Source of the DNA: Rhynchosporium graminicola
Taxonomy: Eukaryota; Ascomycota; Leotiomycetes; Helotiales; Ploettnerulaceae
Assembly: GCA_900074885.1 (NCBI GenBank)
Contig: FJUW01000045.1
Coordinates: 491,802 to 555,801 of the forward strand
DNA: 64,000 nucleotides
Direction: 5' to 3'
This document shows, in pieces, positions 22,690-33,226 of the stretch (its first letter is position 1; every line of letters begins with the position of its first letter). A program made the translations under genes and the position numbers. The notes under the pieces were generated by a model that searched no databases, had not been told where the DNA came from, and worked only from the letters and a program-made list of their open reading frames with translations.

Positions 22690-23415
22690 GAAGATGAAGT
22701 CGTGCAGCAAGGCAACTTTACCTTGCACAGTAGGAGCGGTGTCCGGGAAAGTTGATGCCATTGTCCCATCCGCGATATCCCGCTCTTCTACGAAAGCGGT
22801 CTGCCTGCTCTTATCGAGGTTGTTTAGAGTTCACTTGATCAACATAAAAACATGCCTAAAGCTCCACGTGGATCGAGCCTCCAGGTATCAAGGGATGTGG
22901 ATTTGACACTAGATTGAGCTTTTTGAATTTGCCACCGTCGCCGGAAATATTCCACGACCAGATTGACTTCCCGCCCAGGCGGATGCTTGGAAACTCGGGA
23001 ATACTAGCATTGCTTGTTCGGTCAGCTGTGTATTCTTCTTGCTTGTGTCATGGCGATTACCGCCCTCAAGTCCGAAATATGAACGTCGCGAGAACTGGTT
23101 ATATATTAAATAGGTAGCCCAAGGGCCCTCTGCTGAAAACAAAGAGCCTTACTTACTGACGCAGCTGTCAGCCTGGCCATATAGAAATGTGGATCTTCCA
23201 AAGAAATATAGTAATTCCTACCGAATCCATCTCCCAATGTGATCGATGCGCGGCAAAGTACTTGAAAAGCCTGGCCAGATCCCACTTCTGTAAACCTGCG
23301 GAAGAATCTGTCGTTCTACGTGCTTTGCGTTGCGGAATGTGTTATCATATAGCCCAAGGTCTGTAAAGCTCAGATACTGAGATTTGAAAGCCATAGTCGG
23401 CCAGTGCGTCCACAT
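22690..23415 (-). pseudogene. possible decayed protein-coding locus, family unknown
   Basis: The minus strand holds several protein-like stretches in different frames. FTDLGLYDNTFRNAKHVERQ leads to a WPGFSSTLP segment, and after a frame change GRNYYISLEDPHFYMARL ends at a GTAAGT donor. Further on come SNASIPEFPSIRLGG, WSWNISGDGGKFKKL, then IPGGSIHVELRHVFMLIK and FVEERDIADGTMASTF. They read like exons of one gene interrupted by frameshifts and stops. I cannot place the family, and a mis-read multi-exon gene remains possible. Confidence 0.3.
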
Positions 23416-24064
23416 TCAATCGTTGTAATTTCGAAGTGTCGCTGGATTTTCTGTTTCATGCCATGCATGGATAAGTACTTTGTGGCTTTGTATGCGTAGG
23501 GAGACATGGGGACTCCACAACAACCATATTGGGCCACACTAATAATAAGGTATTATTAGCTACGCTACAAGGCCAGCCTGCCGAACAGACCTAAGGAACG
23601 CGTGCGAAGGTGCATTGTACGTGTTACAAAAGATGGAATCAAAATAGAAAGGATAGCTCTAACATCGAAAGAAATTGTGTTTTCTTACTGTTGGTCCATA
23701 GTCACGTGTTAGTCGAGTATCTGCACCGGGGTTTAGCCGGCCAGATATATCTCCCTTACGGAGTCTCGACTACCTAGAAAAGCTAGCTACGATATAACAG
23801 ATAATACTACTACTTATTACTATACTTTGGCTCACGCAGACTACTTGATTGTACGTACTACGACAGAGTGATACCAACACTTACGTCCTTATGTTGGTTG
23901 TTGTAGCAAGATCATAGCCGGAGCACGAGTTACAAGGCTATATTAGCGTTGTAACCCGATCTGATTTCAAGGCGGCCGCATCTTGTCGCAAGGCTGGAGT
24001 CAGTCAAAATGAAAGGGCATCTTGAACTTCACTAACCACAATTCACAACAAGTTACTTTCAAAT
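23416..24064. other. intergenic, AT-rich
   Basis: The stretch is rich in TA steps and short palindromes (for example near 23540-23560 and 23780-23825), perhaps a small decayed element next to the SEN54 promoter. No gene is visible. Confidence 0.4.
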
Positions 24065-25456
24065 ATGGCAGACGTCGACGAAGATGCTGCACTTGCTGCA
24101 GGCTACAACCACTCGGCGGAAGACAACGATCCCGACGACGAAACGCAAGACTTCCGCTTCCTTTCATTTCTGAATTCAAAATCTGGACAGCTTCCAAAGC
24201 GAGGAGAAAAAGACTTCGAACCCCATGGTACCAAACACCAAGATGGCATATTAGAAGCCAGCAGAAAAGCTATGCATGATGCGCTGGCCCACACGAGAAT
24301 ACATACAGACAGAAACTATAATCGGGGCTTCTACTATGGGGAGGAGGGGTTAAGTCGTGATGAAGCTATTCCCCAAGACTGGGCGCGAGGCTTAACAGAT
24401 GACCATTGCGTCGTCTTGGAGACATCAAAAGGGCCGATGTTCAAGACAATAGGCAAATTGCCTAGGGGGAAAGCCCGTTCGAGTTTGTGGCTATTACCAG
24501 AAGAGGCCCTCTATCTGGTTGAGCGGGGAAATCTTGATCTGTGGTGGCCAGGACGGTCATCTTTCAATGGTGTGGTCGAAGACCCCTCTGAAGATGATGA
24601 AGATGAGGAGAGGGTCAACAAGAGCTGGGACGAGGAAGAACAGGATGAAGGTATTCCTATGAGTTTACAAGCTGCATATTCAATATTTATTGGGAACGAT
24701 AGCGAGAGAGGAAAGATCAGTTTGGAGCGATACACAGTATATGCACATCTCAAGCGGATGGGCTATACCGTATGGAGAGCTCCAGAGTGGGATCCAAGTA
24801 AACCAGGCGAAACACCAAGTTTTGAGAATATCCCCTGGCAACAGTCGAGCATTTTCAACCGACTATTTGGAAGACTCTTTGCCGAAAAGGAAATCAAACG
24901 TTCCGCATATGGTCCTCTAGTAAACCCGGGCATGTACCGATCTTACAATACAATATACAAGCAAATCGCCATACTTCCAAGACACAAGCCATCTCCAGTA
25001 CCGACGAACCCTGCACCACCACCCGAAGATCCTTATCGAGTGGCATTTCTGCTATGGAAGCCAAGCAGAACTCCCACATTTGCCAAAAGCAACCCTGGGA
25101 TCCCAGATTTCCGAGTCGCCGTTGTGGATGCACGATCAGCTTCTGTGCCGTCATTGACAGATGTTACATCTCTACTTGAAAGCACACCGTGGGATCCCCC
25201 AAATACGAAACTTCCAGGTTTTCAAGGCCCTGCAAAGCTTTACCAAAGAATCAAGCAAGGATACCGTAACGTTATCTTGGCGGTTATTGACCAAGGGGTC
25301 ATTAGCTATCTGAGAATTGGTGAAGTTGCATTTGGGGAGGAGAGGCTGTACGAGCGATTCGACCGTGGAACGAGTCCGTGGCGTGGAAAGAATGCTCGGG
25401 GGAGAGGCGGTGGAAGAGGCAGAGGACGAGGCAGAGGCCGGGGTAGAGGCAGGTAG
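24065..25456 (+). CDS. SEN54: tRNA-splicing endonuclease subunit Sen54
   Basis: An uninterrupted frame of 463 residues. Sen54 is a structural subunit of the heterotetrameric endonuclease that cuts introns from pre-tRNAs; it pairs with catalytic Sen2. The family signature LLPEEALYLVERGNLDLWWP lies at about residues 143-162. A Sen54 N-terminal domain surrounds it (with RGLTDDHCVVLETSKGPMFK and KLPRGKARSSLWLL). The C-terminal nuclease-like fold holds MSLQAAYSIFIG and LERYTVYAHLKRMGYTVWR (about 198-240). An acidic insert (EDDEDEERVNK) sits between. The tail is a long RG/GR-rich run, a common fungal extension suited to RNA or methylation-dependent contacts. No catalytic triad is expected in this subunit. 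The start is supported by the acidic MADVDED opening, usual for the family. The gene lies 5 kb from the unusual tRNA-Leu. Confidence 0.93.
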   Translation: MADVDEDAALAAGYNHSAEDNDPDDETQDFRFLSFLNSKSGQLPKRGEKDFEPHGTKHQDGILEASRKAMHDALAHTRIHTDRNYNRGFYYGEEGLSRDEAIPQDWARGLTDDHCVVLETSKGPMFKTIGKLPRGKARSSLWLLPEEALYLVERGNLDLWWPGRSSFNGVVEDPSEDDEDEERVNKSWDEEEQDEGIPMSLQAAYSIFIGNDSERGKISLERYTVYAHLKRMGYTVWRAPEWDPSKPGETPSFENIPWQQSSIFNRLFGRLFAEKEIKRSAYGPLVNPGMYRSYNTIYKQIAILPRHKPSPVPTNPAPPPEDPYRVAFLLWKPSRTPTFAKSNPGIPDFRVAVVDARSASVPSLTDVTSLLESTPWDPPNTKLPGFQGPAKLYQRIKQGYRNVILAVIDQGVISYLRIGEVAFGEERLYERFDRGTSPWRGKNARGRGGGRGRGRGRGRGRGR

Positions 25457-26378
25457 TAGGGCAGATGTATGAATAGAGAAGAGCAGAAATCGTTGGAGTA
25501 CAGACTCGACACATTAGAGCTGGTGCAGCCAATGATATAGAGCCATCTGCGTCGAATGTGGGAAATACTGTAAAGCACTATATCAGGGTTTTTAATTTTA
25601 TAGATTAATGAAGCGGTCATTGCCTCAATTAGTATTTCACGGGCTTGGGCACCGAGCTCTGAGGTGTCGGCTGGCTGCAGGTTGACAAAGAAGAAGGCTC
25701 GTCTTGTCTCGTCGGCCCATATAAAGTATAATAGCCTGAGCGTCACTCGGACTTATCATGTTTCTCTCTGCACAACCGATAGATACGGTAGATAAATAGA
25801 TACAAATAGAAGAGACAGACATGTAAATCAGAGAACGTGAAATCAGAGAATGTGCTTCATTTCGGACTTTCTTCCCTTGAGTCCGCTCGTTCCCCCCTGT
25901 TTATGAAAAAAGAAACAGTTCAACGGCTTATCTGGTGCTATTGCTCTCCTACCTTGCCTCTGCCAATACATTAACCCTCGCTCCCTCTCTCCCTCCCTTC
26001 ATGCCGCTCTAGAATTGATTGATGGGATTTACCCTTGCGATACGACACATCTCACACTTTCACCTGCACTTGATAGGTTGCAACGCTACAATCCTCCGAG
26101 ACGAAGCCCAGTAACGGTTAGCCTCTTAGCGCGTTTTGGATAACTCTCACTCACTCACTCATCCTGCTCACCTTTCCACTGGCTCGCTGGCTCATTACGG
26201 CTTTTGGTGTTCCGTCAGTTTTAGTTCCCTTCGCCTTGCTTCTCTCCTTTTGACCTGCAATCCCCTTTCTTACTCATAGAACATTTCTCGCTCTTCAACC
26301 TCACAGTTTTGACGCGCCGGTTACAATCACATTTCTTTCTTTTCGACTCTTGGAGCGCACAACTGAGTGAGTTCAATC
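25457..26378. other. intergenic, promoter of the first tandem paralogue
   Basis: No coding frame is supported. Pyrimidine-rich tracts (CTCACTCACTCACTC near 26146-26162 and long C/T stretches to 26350) immediately precede the ATG at 26379 and look like a fungal promoter and leader. Confidence 0.5.
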
Positions 26379-28647
26379 ATGGACAATTCTATGGATATTC
26401 CATCAAGCTCCGATTCTTTGACGAGTAGAAGCACGGAGAGTATGGAAATCGACAACTTGAGTCTTGTAGGATACTCACCACCAAGGTATGTTTTGCTCCC
26501 GACTATTCCTTGTTACGACTGCGCATTTCTGGTGTTATCGTCACTTTCGCGAGTTATTATATTGCTCGTTGTCGCCCTCAATTTTACAGTCCCAATTATC
26601 CATACACGCTTTTACTTCTATCGTTGCGCACATTTCTTGAGTAATTCAAGTCTCAATCCAACGTTTTTACTCCTTTTTTCTTCCCTCCACCGCGCTGTCC
26701 AACAATCAAGGCGCTCTGCATAGCCTTTGAGCGACGCGCAATCACCTAAGCGGCACATGTCCGATTCCATTTGCATTGCCTTACATCAATCACCCTTATT
26801 ATGGGTCGCAGCATTACATGTCATCCGTCGAGTCTGACGAGCCCGACGATGCTGTCGTATCCTATTGTCATTCGTACTTGCCAGTGTTGCATTGCCACGT
26901 GTTGGAATTTCCTTCCTTCCTTCCTTCCTTCCTTCCTTCCTTCTTTCGATTGTTCCAGGTTCTGGTTGCTTCCCACCTAAGCTTTGGTGGAAACCTTAAG
27001 ATTACCTGCTAATCAGCATACCCGCTCAGACCTGACACACCATTTAATAATGCTGGTGACGATGGAGAAGCAGGCAACCAAATGAGCACAGACACCGAGA
27101 AGAGAATCATTGTCACCGGTCCAATGGAACTTGCCGACCCACCCGCTGTGATCAACGGTCATGGCGAAGAAGAGGAAGAAGTTCTCCCAGTGCACCAAAA
27201 GAGGAAGCGTACTTCGACAATCAATTACGACGATGCTGACTTTAGCAAAGCCATCAGAGAAAGCCCAATCGATGCACCAGTCAAGCGAGCAAAGTCCGGC
27301 AAGAATATTCGAGGAGTCATTATTGGTATTTGGCGTGACTCAGACCAAGCAGATGACGAGGACAAACATGTCGTTTTCGGCTTTATCGACATTCACGATA
27401 GGCTTCGAACCAGAATATATGGTATGAACCGCCGTGGTAAGGAAGTTGTTGGTAATGCCCCAACTGGGGCTGGAGGATGTTGGGTTACGTTTGAGAGAAT
27501 CATCTTTGACAGCCATCTTGCTAGTCTCTCAGCTGCAGAACTCAAGGAATATGTCAAGATTCGGTCAGAGGCCAAGCCCGGTCCAACCCAAGAAGAGCGA
27601 GATCATGCTGACGCCAAGGCCGTAACAAAAGCCAAGGCAGCTGTGGCTCAGCAAGAAGCCGCTTCTCCAAGTGGCAAACCCGTTGTACACAAGCCGATAC
27701 AGAATCGCCATTCAGCAAGTCGCCAATCGCTTCCTCGACATTCGCTTCATAAGACAGCGAGCTTTCAAGCTGTGAATGCTGCTGATATACAGACACCCAA
27801 AGACTCTCCGATTGCCGATAATAAGCCGTATGGCGTTCTACTTGGCTACTGGCTAGATTCCGCGGAGCTTCGCATCGAGGACAAGCATGCTGTATATGGA
27901 GTCCTTAGCGAAACAGACTGTTTCCGTGTCAAGGTTCAAAGACTTACGCGTGATGGCCGATACGTTGATTCAAATTTTCCAATTGGAGCTGGAGCCCTCT
28001 GGTTGAGTTACAAGAAAGTCGTTCTCGAGCCACATCTTACATCCTTAACACGACCTGAAGTCAAGGAGTATTGTCGAATTCGTCAGCGAGAACAAGTGAA
28101 CAAAGAAACCGAAAAGGAGCGAAGGGCTAATGAACTAAGAGCTGTGGATCAAGCTAGGATCAATGTTGCGAAAAAGGGTCAAGATACTAGTACAGATGTC
28201 CCTGCCAGTCCAGAGCTCGAAATTCGACACAGTGCCAGATCAGAGAACAGAGCATCTGCCAGACACCAAGCCGAGGCTGACGCAGCTGCTGACCGAGTTC
28301 GCAAGGAGAAGGCCGAAGCTATGGAGAGACAACATGAGAAGACGAGAAAGGAGGTTGCCATAGCGGAAGCAGCTATGGCAGAGACCGCCGCGATGGAGCT
28401 CAAGAATAATCTCAAGAAACTCAATAAGGTCTGGGTTGCTCAACAAGCCGCAATGAATCCTAAAGCTCCTGCCCCTCCAGGCCCGTCCGAGACGACAGAT
28501 GGCGAGGTCAAATACCACCATGGCATCAAGTATGAGAGAAAGCAGAACGGCCCATTCCAAGGAAAGCTCGTCAGCCAAGCTCAAATTCTGAGTATTGACG
28601 GGGAGGATTATGTCGAGTACCGCATCCTGACGAAGCCATCATTCTAA
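26379..28647 (+). CDS. tandem paralogue A: two-repeat coiled-coil protein, unknown function
   Basis: Exon 1 is 26379-26485 and exon 2 starts at 26751 (phase 2 junction). The large last exon is open to 28647. The intron between exons 2 and 3 contains the CTTC microsatellite; its donor is uncertain (about 26850-26900), and its acceptor is near 27019 or 27031. Exon 2 encodes PYINHPYYGSQHYMSSVESD. From ATG 27082 the product has basic KRKR patches and then two copies of an 83-residue repeat (27310-27560 and 27826-28080) sharing G-W-DS, EDKH, a GAG-W core, HL-SL and KEY-IR. A coiled coil rich in Ala/Glu/Lys (about 28250-28440) follows, then a C-terminal module with NGPFQGKLVSQAQIL and EYRIL. This suggests a nuclear scaffold-like protein, but no function is known to me. 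It is the first of three related neighbours. Confidence 0.75.
26910..26945. repeat. CTTC tetranucleotide microsatellite
   Basis: About eight CTTC units lie inside the second intron of paralogue A, forming an extreme polypyrimidine tract upstream of the acceptor. Length changes could influence splicing. Confidence 0.9.
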
Positions 28648-29674
28648 GGTCCGGACTACTCCGGTCTGATTACTGAAGTGCCCAGTGGATTTGGTGACTT
28701 GTAATTTTGTAAAGCTCGTCATTGTCATTGCTGTACTGTCAATGATCGAACTTTATCCGCGTTATTTATTTCCACTTGCTTCATTCTGCGATTCTTGTTC
28801 TCTTTGCATTCCTGATCGATCAACGAGGAAGAACCTCGTCAGGAAATTGTTTACACCACGAGCCCACAGCATCGCAGATGGAGTATAGTGTCGTAAAACT
28901 TGTTTTAGATTACGCTTAGAGATCCCTCTGCACGAAAAAAAAAAAAAAACTTTCAGCTTGGCAATGGAGGACATAATTGATGAACTCGATCCTGAACGGC
29001 TTCTTATCGCCCCTAGTTGAAGAGTGCTTGTGAAGAGTGCTTGTGAAGAAAGAGGTCACGTGAGTTGCCTTTCAACTGAGACCCATGCAGACTTCGCACT
29101 TGTTATTGATTGTATTCCCTATCCGATCACGTTGTGAGCTTTGTATGTGCCTGGTCCTAGTATATTCCAGAACGATCTTCCAGAACGCGTTGCCCTGCTG
29201 TTTACAACTTCTTGCCTTGCTTTGGCGCCTTCGCTTCCCTTTCCAATCAACACATCACCCACAACATCGCTCTTCCACTTTTCTGAACGTCCTCGGTATT
29301 ATTCACGCCGTCGAAACGCCTTTCGATACCCTCATTCTCTTTACATCAGGATTCATTTCTTGCTTTTTGTCGCTGACAAACAGTTGCTACGCTCTTATAG
29401 GCCATTGCAGCTAAACTATCCTTTGGGCGCGTGCTCTTTGATACATAGGTGAGATTTACACATCCTCAGTCTGCTAGTTCCTCTCCTCCGTAATCACATT
29501 CTACTCCTGTAAATCTCTTGAAGAATAATATCACCAACCCCTTCACCGTCTTATTGAAACACCTCTACACTACATACTTACACTGTTGACCCGCGCTTGC
29601 ATGCTAATCCTGCTTTTTGTCAGACCAATTCTTCCCAACGAAGCCCTTTCGCACTCTCACCACTCCTAAGCCGG
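28648..29674. other. intergenic between tandem paralogues A and B
   Basis: No gene is supported. Polymer tracts include a 14-A run near 28936-28950. Pyrimidine-rich sequence before 29675 resembles the leader of paralogue A. Confidence 0.5.
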
Positions 29675-32138
29675 ATGAACGAGGGCACAGTCAAGCGTGA
29701 GATAGCCAAGGTCAAAGGCGAAAATCCTGAGAGGCTGAATCTCGGTTCTGTTCCTGACGTGACCATGGATCGTGCTCGGAGGTACGTTGTATCTTTCAGC
29801 TGTGCTTTTTGACTCGCACTCTAGAAACTTCAAACTAGACTCGGAGTGCTGATATATTTGTTGGAACAGGATGACTTGACAGGCATTCGTGCCAGCAAAG
29901 ACCAGCACCATCGCGGCTCAACCTACTAGAAGCTTGAGCACTGCTGCTCGCGATACATTCACTTTCTCAAAGGACACCCCTGCATTCAACCAATCTCAGA
30001 ACTTGCAGCTAGGTGCTCCTGTGCCGAGCAGTTTCATCATACCTTCATCACCATATGTAGCCAATGTCCTAGAGCAGCCTCCGCACATGGACAAAGATGA
30101 TCTTTATACTTCATCCCCTGCAAAACTCAATTCATACGCAAGCAGGAACAACCTCAAACGAGTCGTTGAATATAATGAGTCCGAGGATGATGACGAGGGT
30201 GGGCCGATTCGGGACGGGCAACAACGGGGCAAGAGACAGAAACGGAAAGGTGATATCTCCCAAGAAGGCAGTCATATCAGAATCGGTCACCACTCTGCAG
30301 AGCCTCTTGTTTCTGTTTTCTCAAAGTTCAAGAAGTCCGCTACTGGGAACCGAGTCCCCTACATATACAGTCGTCCAATCTCTGAGCCTTTCCCAAGTGG
30401 CAAACAGTGGAATGATTACGTTTCAACGAACAACATCGTAGGGATGGAGAATGTGACGCTGGATGATTTCTTGTTTCCTGCAAGCAAAGCCAGCGCAGAG
30501 TTTTTATCCAATGATAAGAAGCGGGATATGGTCAAGCAATATCTATCGTCTCTCGTGGATCAGGATTCTGCTCAAGCCACACCTGCCTCTCAGAGTAAGC
30601 CGAAGTTCAACCAAGTTCCCGCTTTCATCGTTGGCTACCACTTTGACGACTTGGAATTACCTGTCAGAGCGCATCTCTGCCAGAAGGCAGAAAATCGTGG
30701 CGCTGCATTGCTATTCAGGATTGACAAGGAAGATATCGAGAAGAGCAATATCGAATTCAACAGCATCAGAGTACTTCCTAACAAAATCAAGTTCCTCCCG
30801 GAGTTCAAAAAACCAACTGAGAAGGAAACAAAAGCTGAGGTTATGACTCGATTTCTTGCGAATGGTTAGTCCGATGCTCGGACCTTTCAGGAGTCTTGTC
30901 GTGAAATTGCTGCTAACATGTTTGCAGAGAACGAGGAGGTAGCTGCCACAGAGGACCCGCCTTCACCAAGCCAAAAGAAGTGCGGTAGGCGTCGATTGAC
31001 GGATCGTTCGGGCACTCCGGTCAATGCTCCTCGTCTGAACATTGAGCTGCAAAAGGGAATAGCTGGTGGCGTTGATGCGGGCCTCGAATTGCTTCAAGCT
31101 TCGGGACAGACATATCTTACAGCAGCATTTGAGTACGGACAGAAGCTTAGAGCTCGAGAAGATACAGCTCTTCTGAAAGAAGTGTCGTTGATGGAGAGAG
31201 AGGCTGTTGTACAAGATCGCGAGCGGTTCATTGATGAGGAAATCACGGCTCGGGTTGCCGCAGCATTGAGCGCAGAGAGGCAAATCACCAATGTTTCAGG
31301 GTCAGAGCAATCGGCAGCTCAGAAGCGGATTGAGGATCTCGAGCGCCAACTTGAGCAAGCCCGCAACATACCCAGCAGCACCTCTACTCAGGTCTCTGCC
31401 TCTAACTCCGGAAATCGTTCCTCGGCCTCAAAATCGCTATTTCTAGACCTCAATGGCGCCACCTTCCACGAAGCATATACCAAGATTCCCGAACAGAGTC
31501 TCAATGCAGGTTGGTACGTCAAGTCACAAGCACAAATCAAGACTTTCGATGAGGGTCCTCTGGAAGGCAAGAAGTTTTCACAAAACCAAATTCTACAACC
31601 AATTCAAGGCATTGCGGTTCCTGGTAGACTGAAGGAAACCGCTGTCAGCTATGGGGATGTCGAGTATCTACACTATGAGGAAGGTGGGGTCTCGAAGCTA
31701 GTTCAGAGTTCGCAATCTGTTATCAACCACGAGGGTCAGTTCTACGTTTCCTGGACCTACTTGCGAGAGATCAAGGGAGCCTTTGCCTTTCAATTCTTGC
31801 CATTGAAGTCGCAGCTACAATTTGAGCCACTCGACGGGTTTCAGCTGGGGATTCACATGTTTTTACACAAATCTGCCTACTTTGTGTTTGTTTGGAAATG
31901 GTGTTTGAGTTCTTTTCTCTCTTTTCATATTTACCAGACCTCGGACTACAGAAAGGATTTGATTTGTTTGGTAATTGTAGGCAAAGAAGATCGAAAGGAA
32001 GCACCACTCCTACCTTTCTCTGGTGAGTCTGTATCTCCCAGACATTATTTTTGCTCTAGCCATCTCGGCATCAAAGTAATTACTGGAGGAAACTATAGCA
32101 GGAAATTTTCTGCTGGGTCTGTCACCGAGCCTAGCTAG
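29675..32138 (+). CDS. tandem paralogue B: two-repeat coiled-coil protein, unknown function
   Basis: Proposed exons are 29675-29781, 29906-30864 and 30928-32138, giving 758 residues with consistent phases. Exon 1 is 107 nt with a phase-2 junction, exactly as in paralogue A. The acceptor of exon 2 is the least certain point. After a Ser/Thr-rich start and KRQKRK patch come two divergent repeats. One is near 30270-30560, opening with IGHH-EPLVSVFSKFKK. The other is near 30625-30860, opening with IVGYHFDDLELPVRAH. A phase-1 intron follows, then an Arg/Glu-rich coiled coil (about 31130-31370) and a C-terminal module with GPLEGKKFSQNQIL, YEEGGVSKLVQ and FYVSWTYLREI. The homologous end of paralogue C stops soon after this point, whereas B runs on for about 115 residues of unusual hydrophobic composition. 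A lost stop or an unrecognised intron is possible. Confidence 0.75.
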
Positions 32139-33226
32139 CTTCGATGATGGAAATAAACTTCAGGATGATCTTTGAAATGCAAAGTGTGATATTCATAGAT
32201 GATCGATCTGCTGGTTGAGACTATGTTATGCACTCAAGGACTGAACTCATGCGGATGCTCTTTAAGGATCATCGAGATCTCGTTATATGCGTTTCAGCAC
32301 ATTTCACTTGAGTATCTACCTATGTAATAGCACACACCGTCAAGAATAAACTCGATGAGGTGTCTCGATATTAGAGATAGCTAGAAAAGGCTCCCCCAGT
32401 CTACGTAAGGACCTCAATGGGCTTCCAGATCCAACTTTTCATCAGCGCGCCTGAAAGTTACTTCATCTGAGGCTAGAAAGTAATATCCAGCTAAGCAATA
32501 TGGTTGGCTTGTTGTAAACCCAGCCCTATCATCTGAGAACGTCAAGTGAAGTCAAGTCCTCAAAAGCCCATGTGAATTTGAGCTATCCTCGACCGTGATT
32601 CTTTGATATGTATTTGTGACTTTGAAATCGACTTGCGACACGTCAAGGAGGTTTTCACTTCGCCGCAATGAAGATCAACTTCCCGCCTCTTTTAGAAGCT
32701 GCGTTTCAGGTACTTGCGACAAGATTCTTCGATAAAGCTATACTAATGCCAGAAGACTCTTCAAGATTCATCGATGTTCCATCGCTCCAGTGGACGAGGC
32801 ACTAGCCTGATAGACTTTGCCTTTGCGTTGTCGTTAGCGCCGTCGCGCTGCCCCTGCCTCGCTTAACTGGTTGTAAACATGGGAAGGGAACGTATTTATA
32901 CCCCACCTCCAAAATCCTACTAGCATCAAGTCCCATATTACGCGCGCATCCTGAAATACTTCGAGATTATTTACCTTGTGTATGATATCTTTGAAACAGG
33001 TGTCCAATACCTTGTAAGTACATTGCGAGACAGATTTCTTGCGTGCGCTTTCCTGGTTGGGGTGGATCCCCCTCGTTTGTTTTGTCAAAATCGCGTCGTT
33101 GCACGCGCTGCTTGATCAAAGAGACGTTACCAGGTACTGATATGATGCATAGTCCGAGTTTTTAGATACTCAACGTGCTCACATTGTATGGTGATTCGTC
33201 AATCATTCAGTTAATCCTCCACCAAC
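32139..33226. other. intergenic between tandem paralogues B and C
   Basis: No gene is supported; only short frames without recognisable features. Confidence 0.5.
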
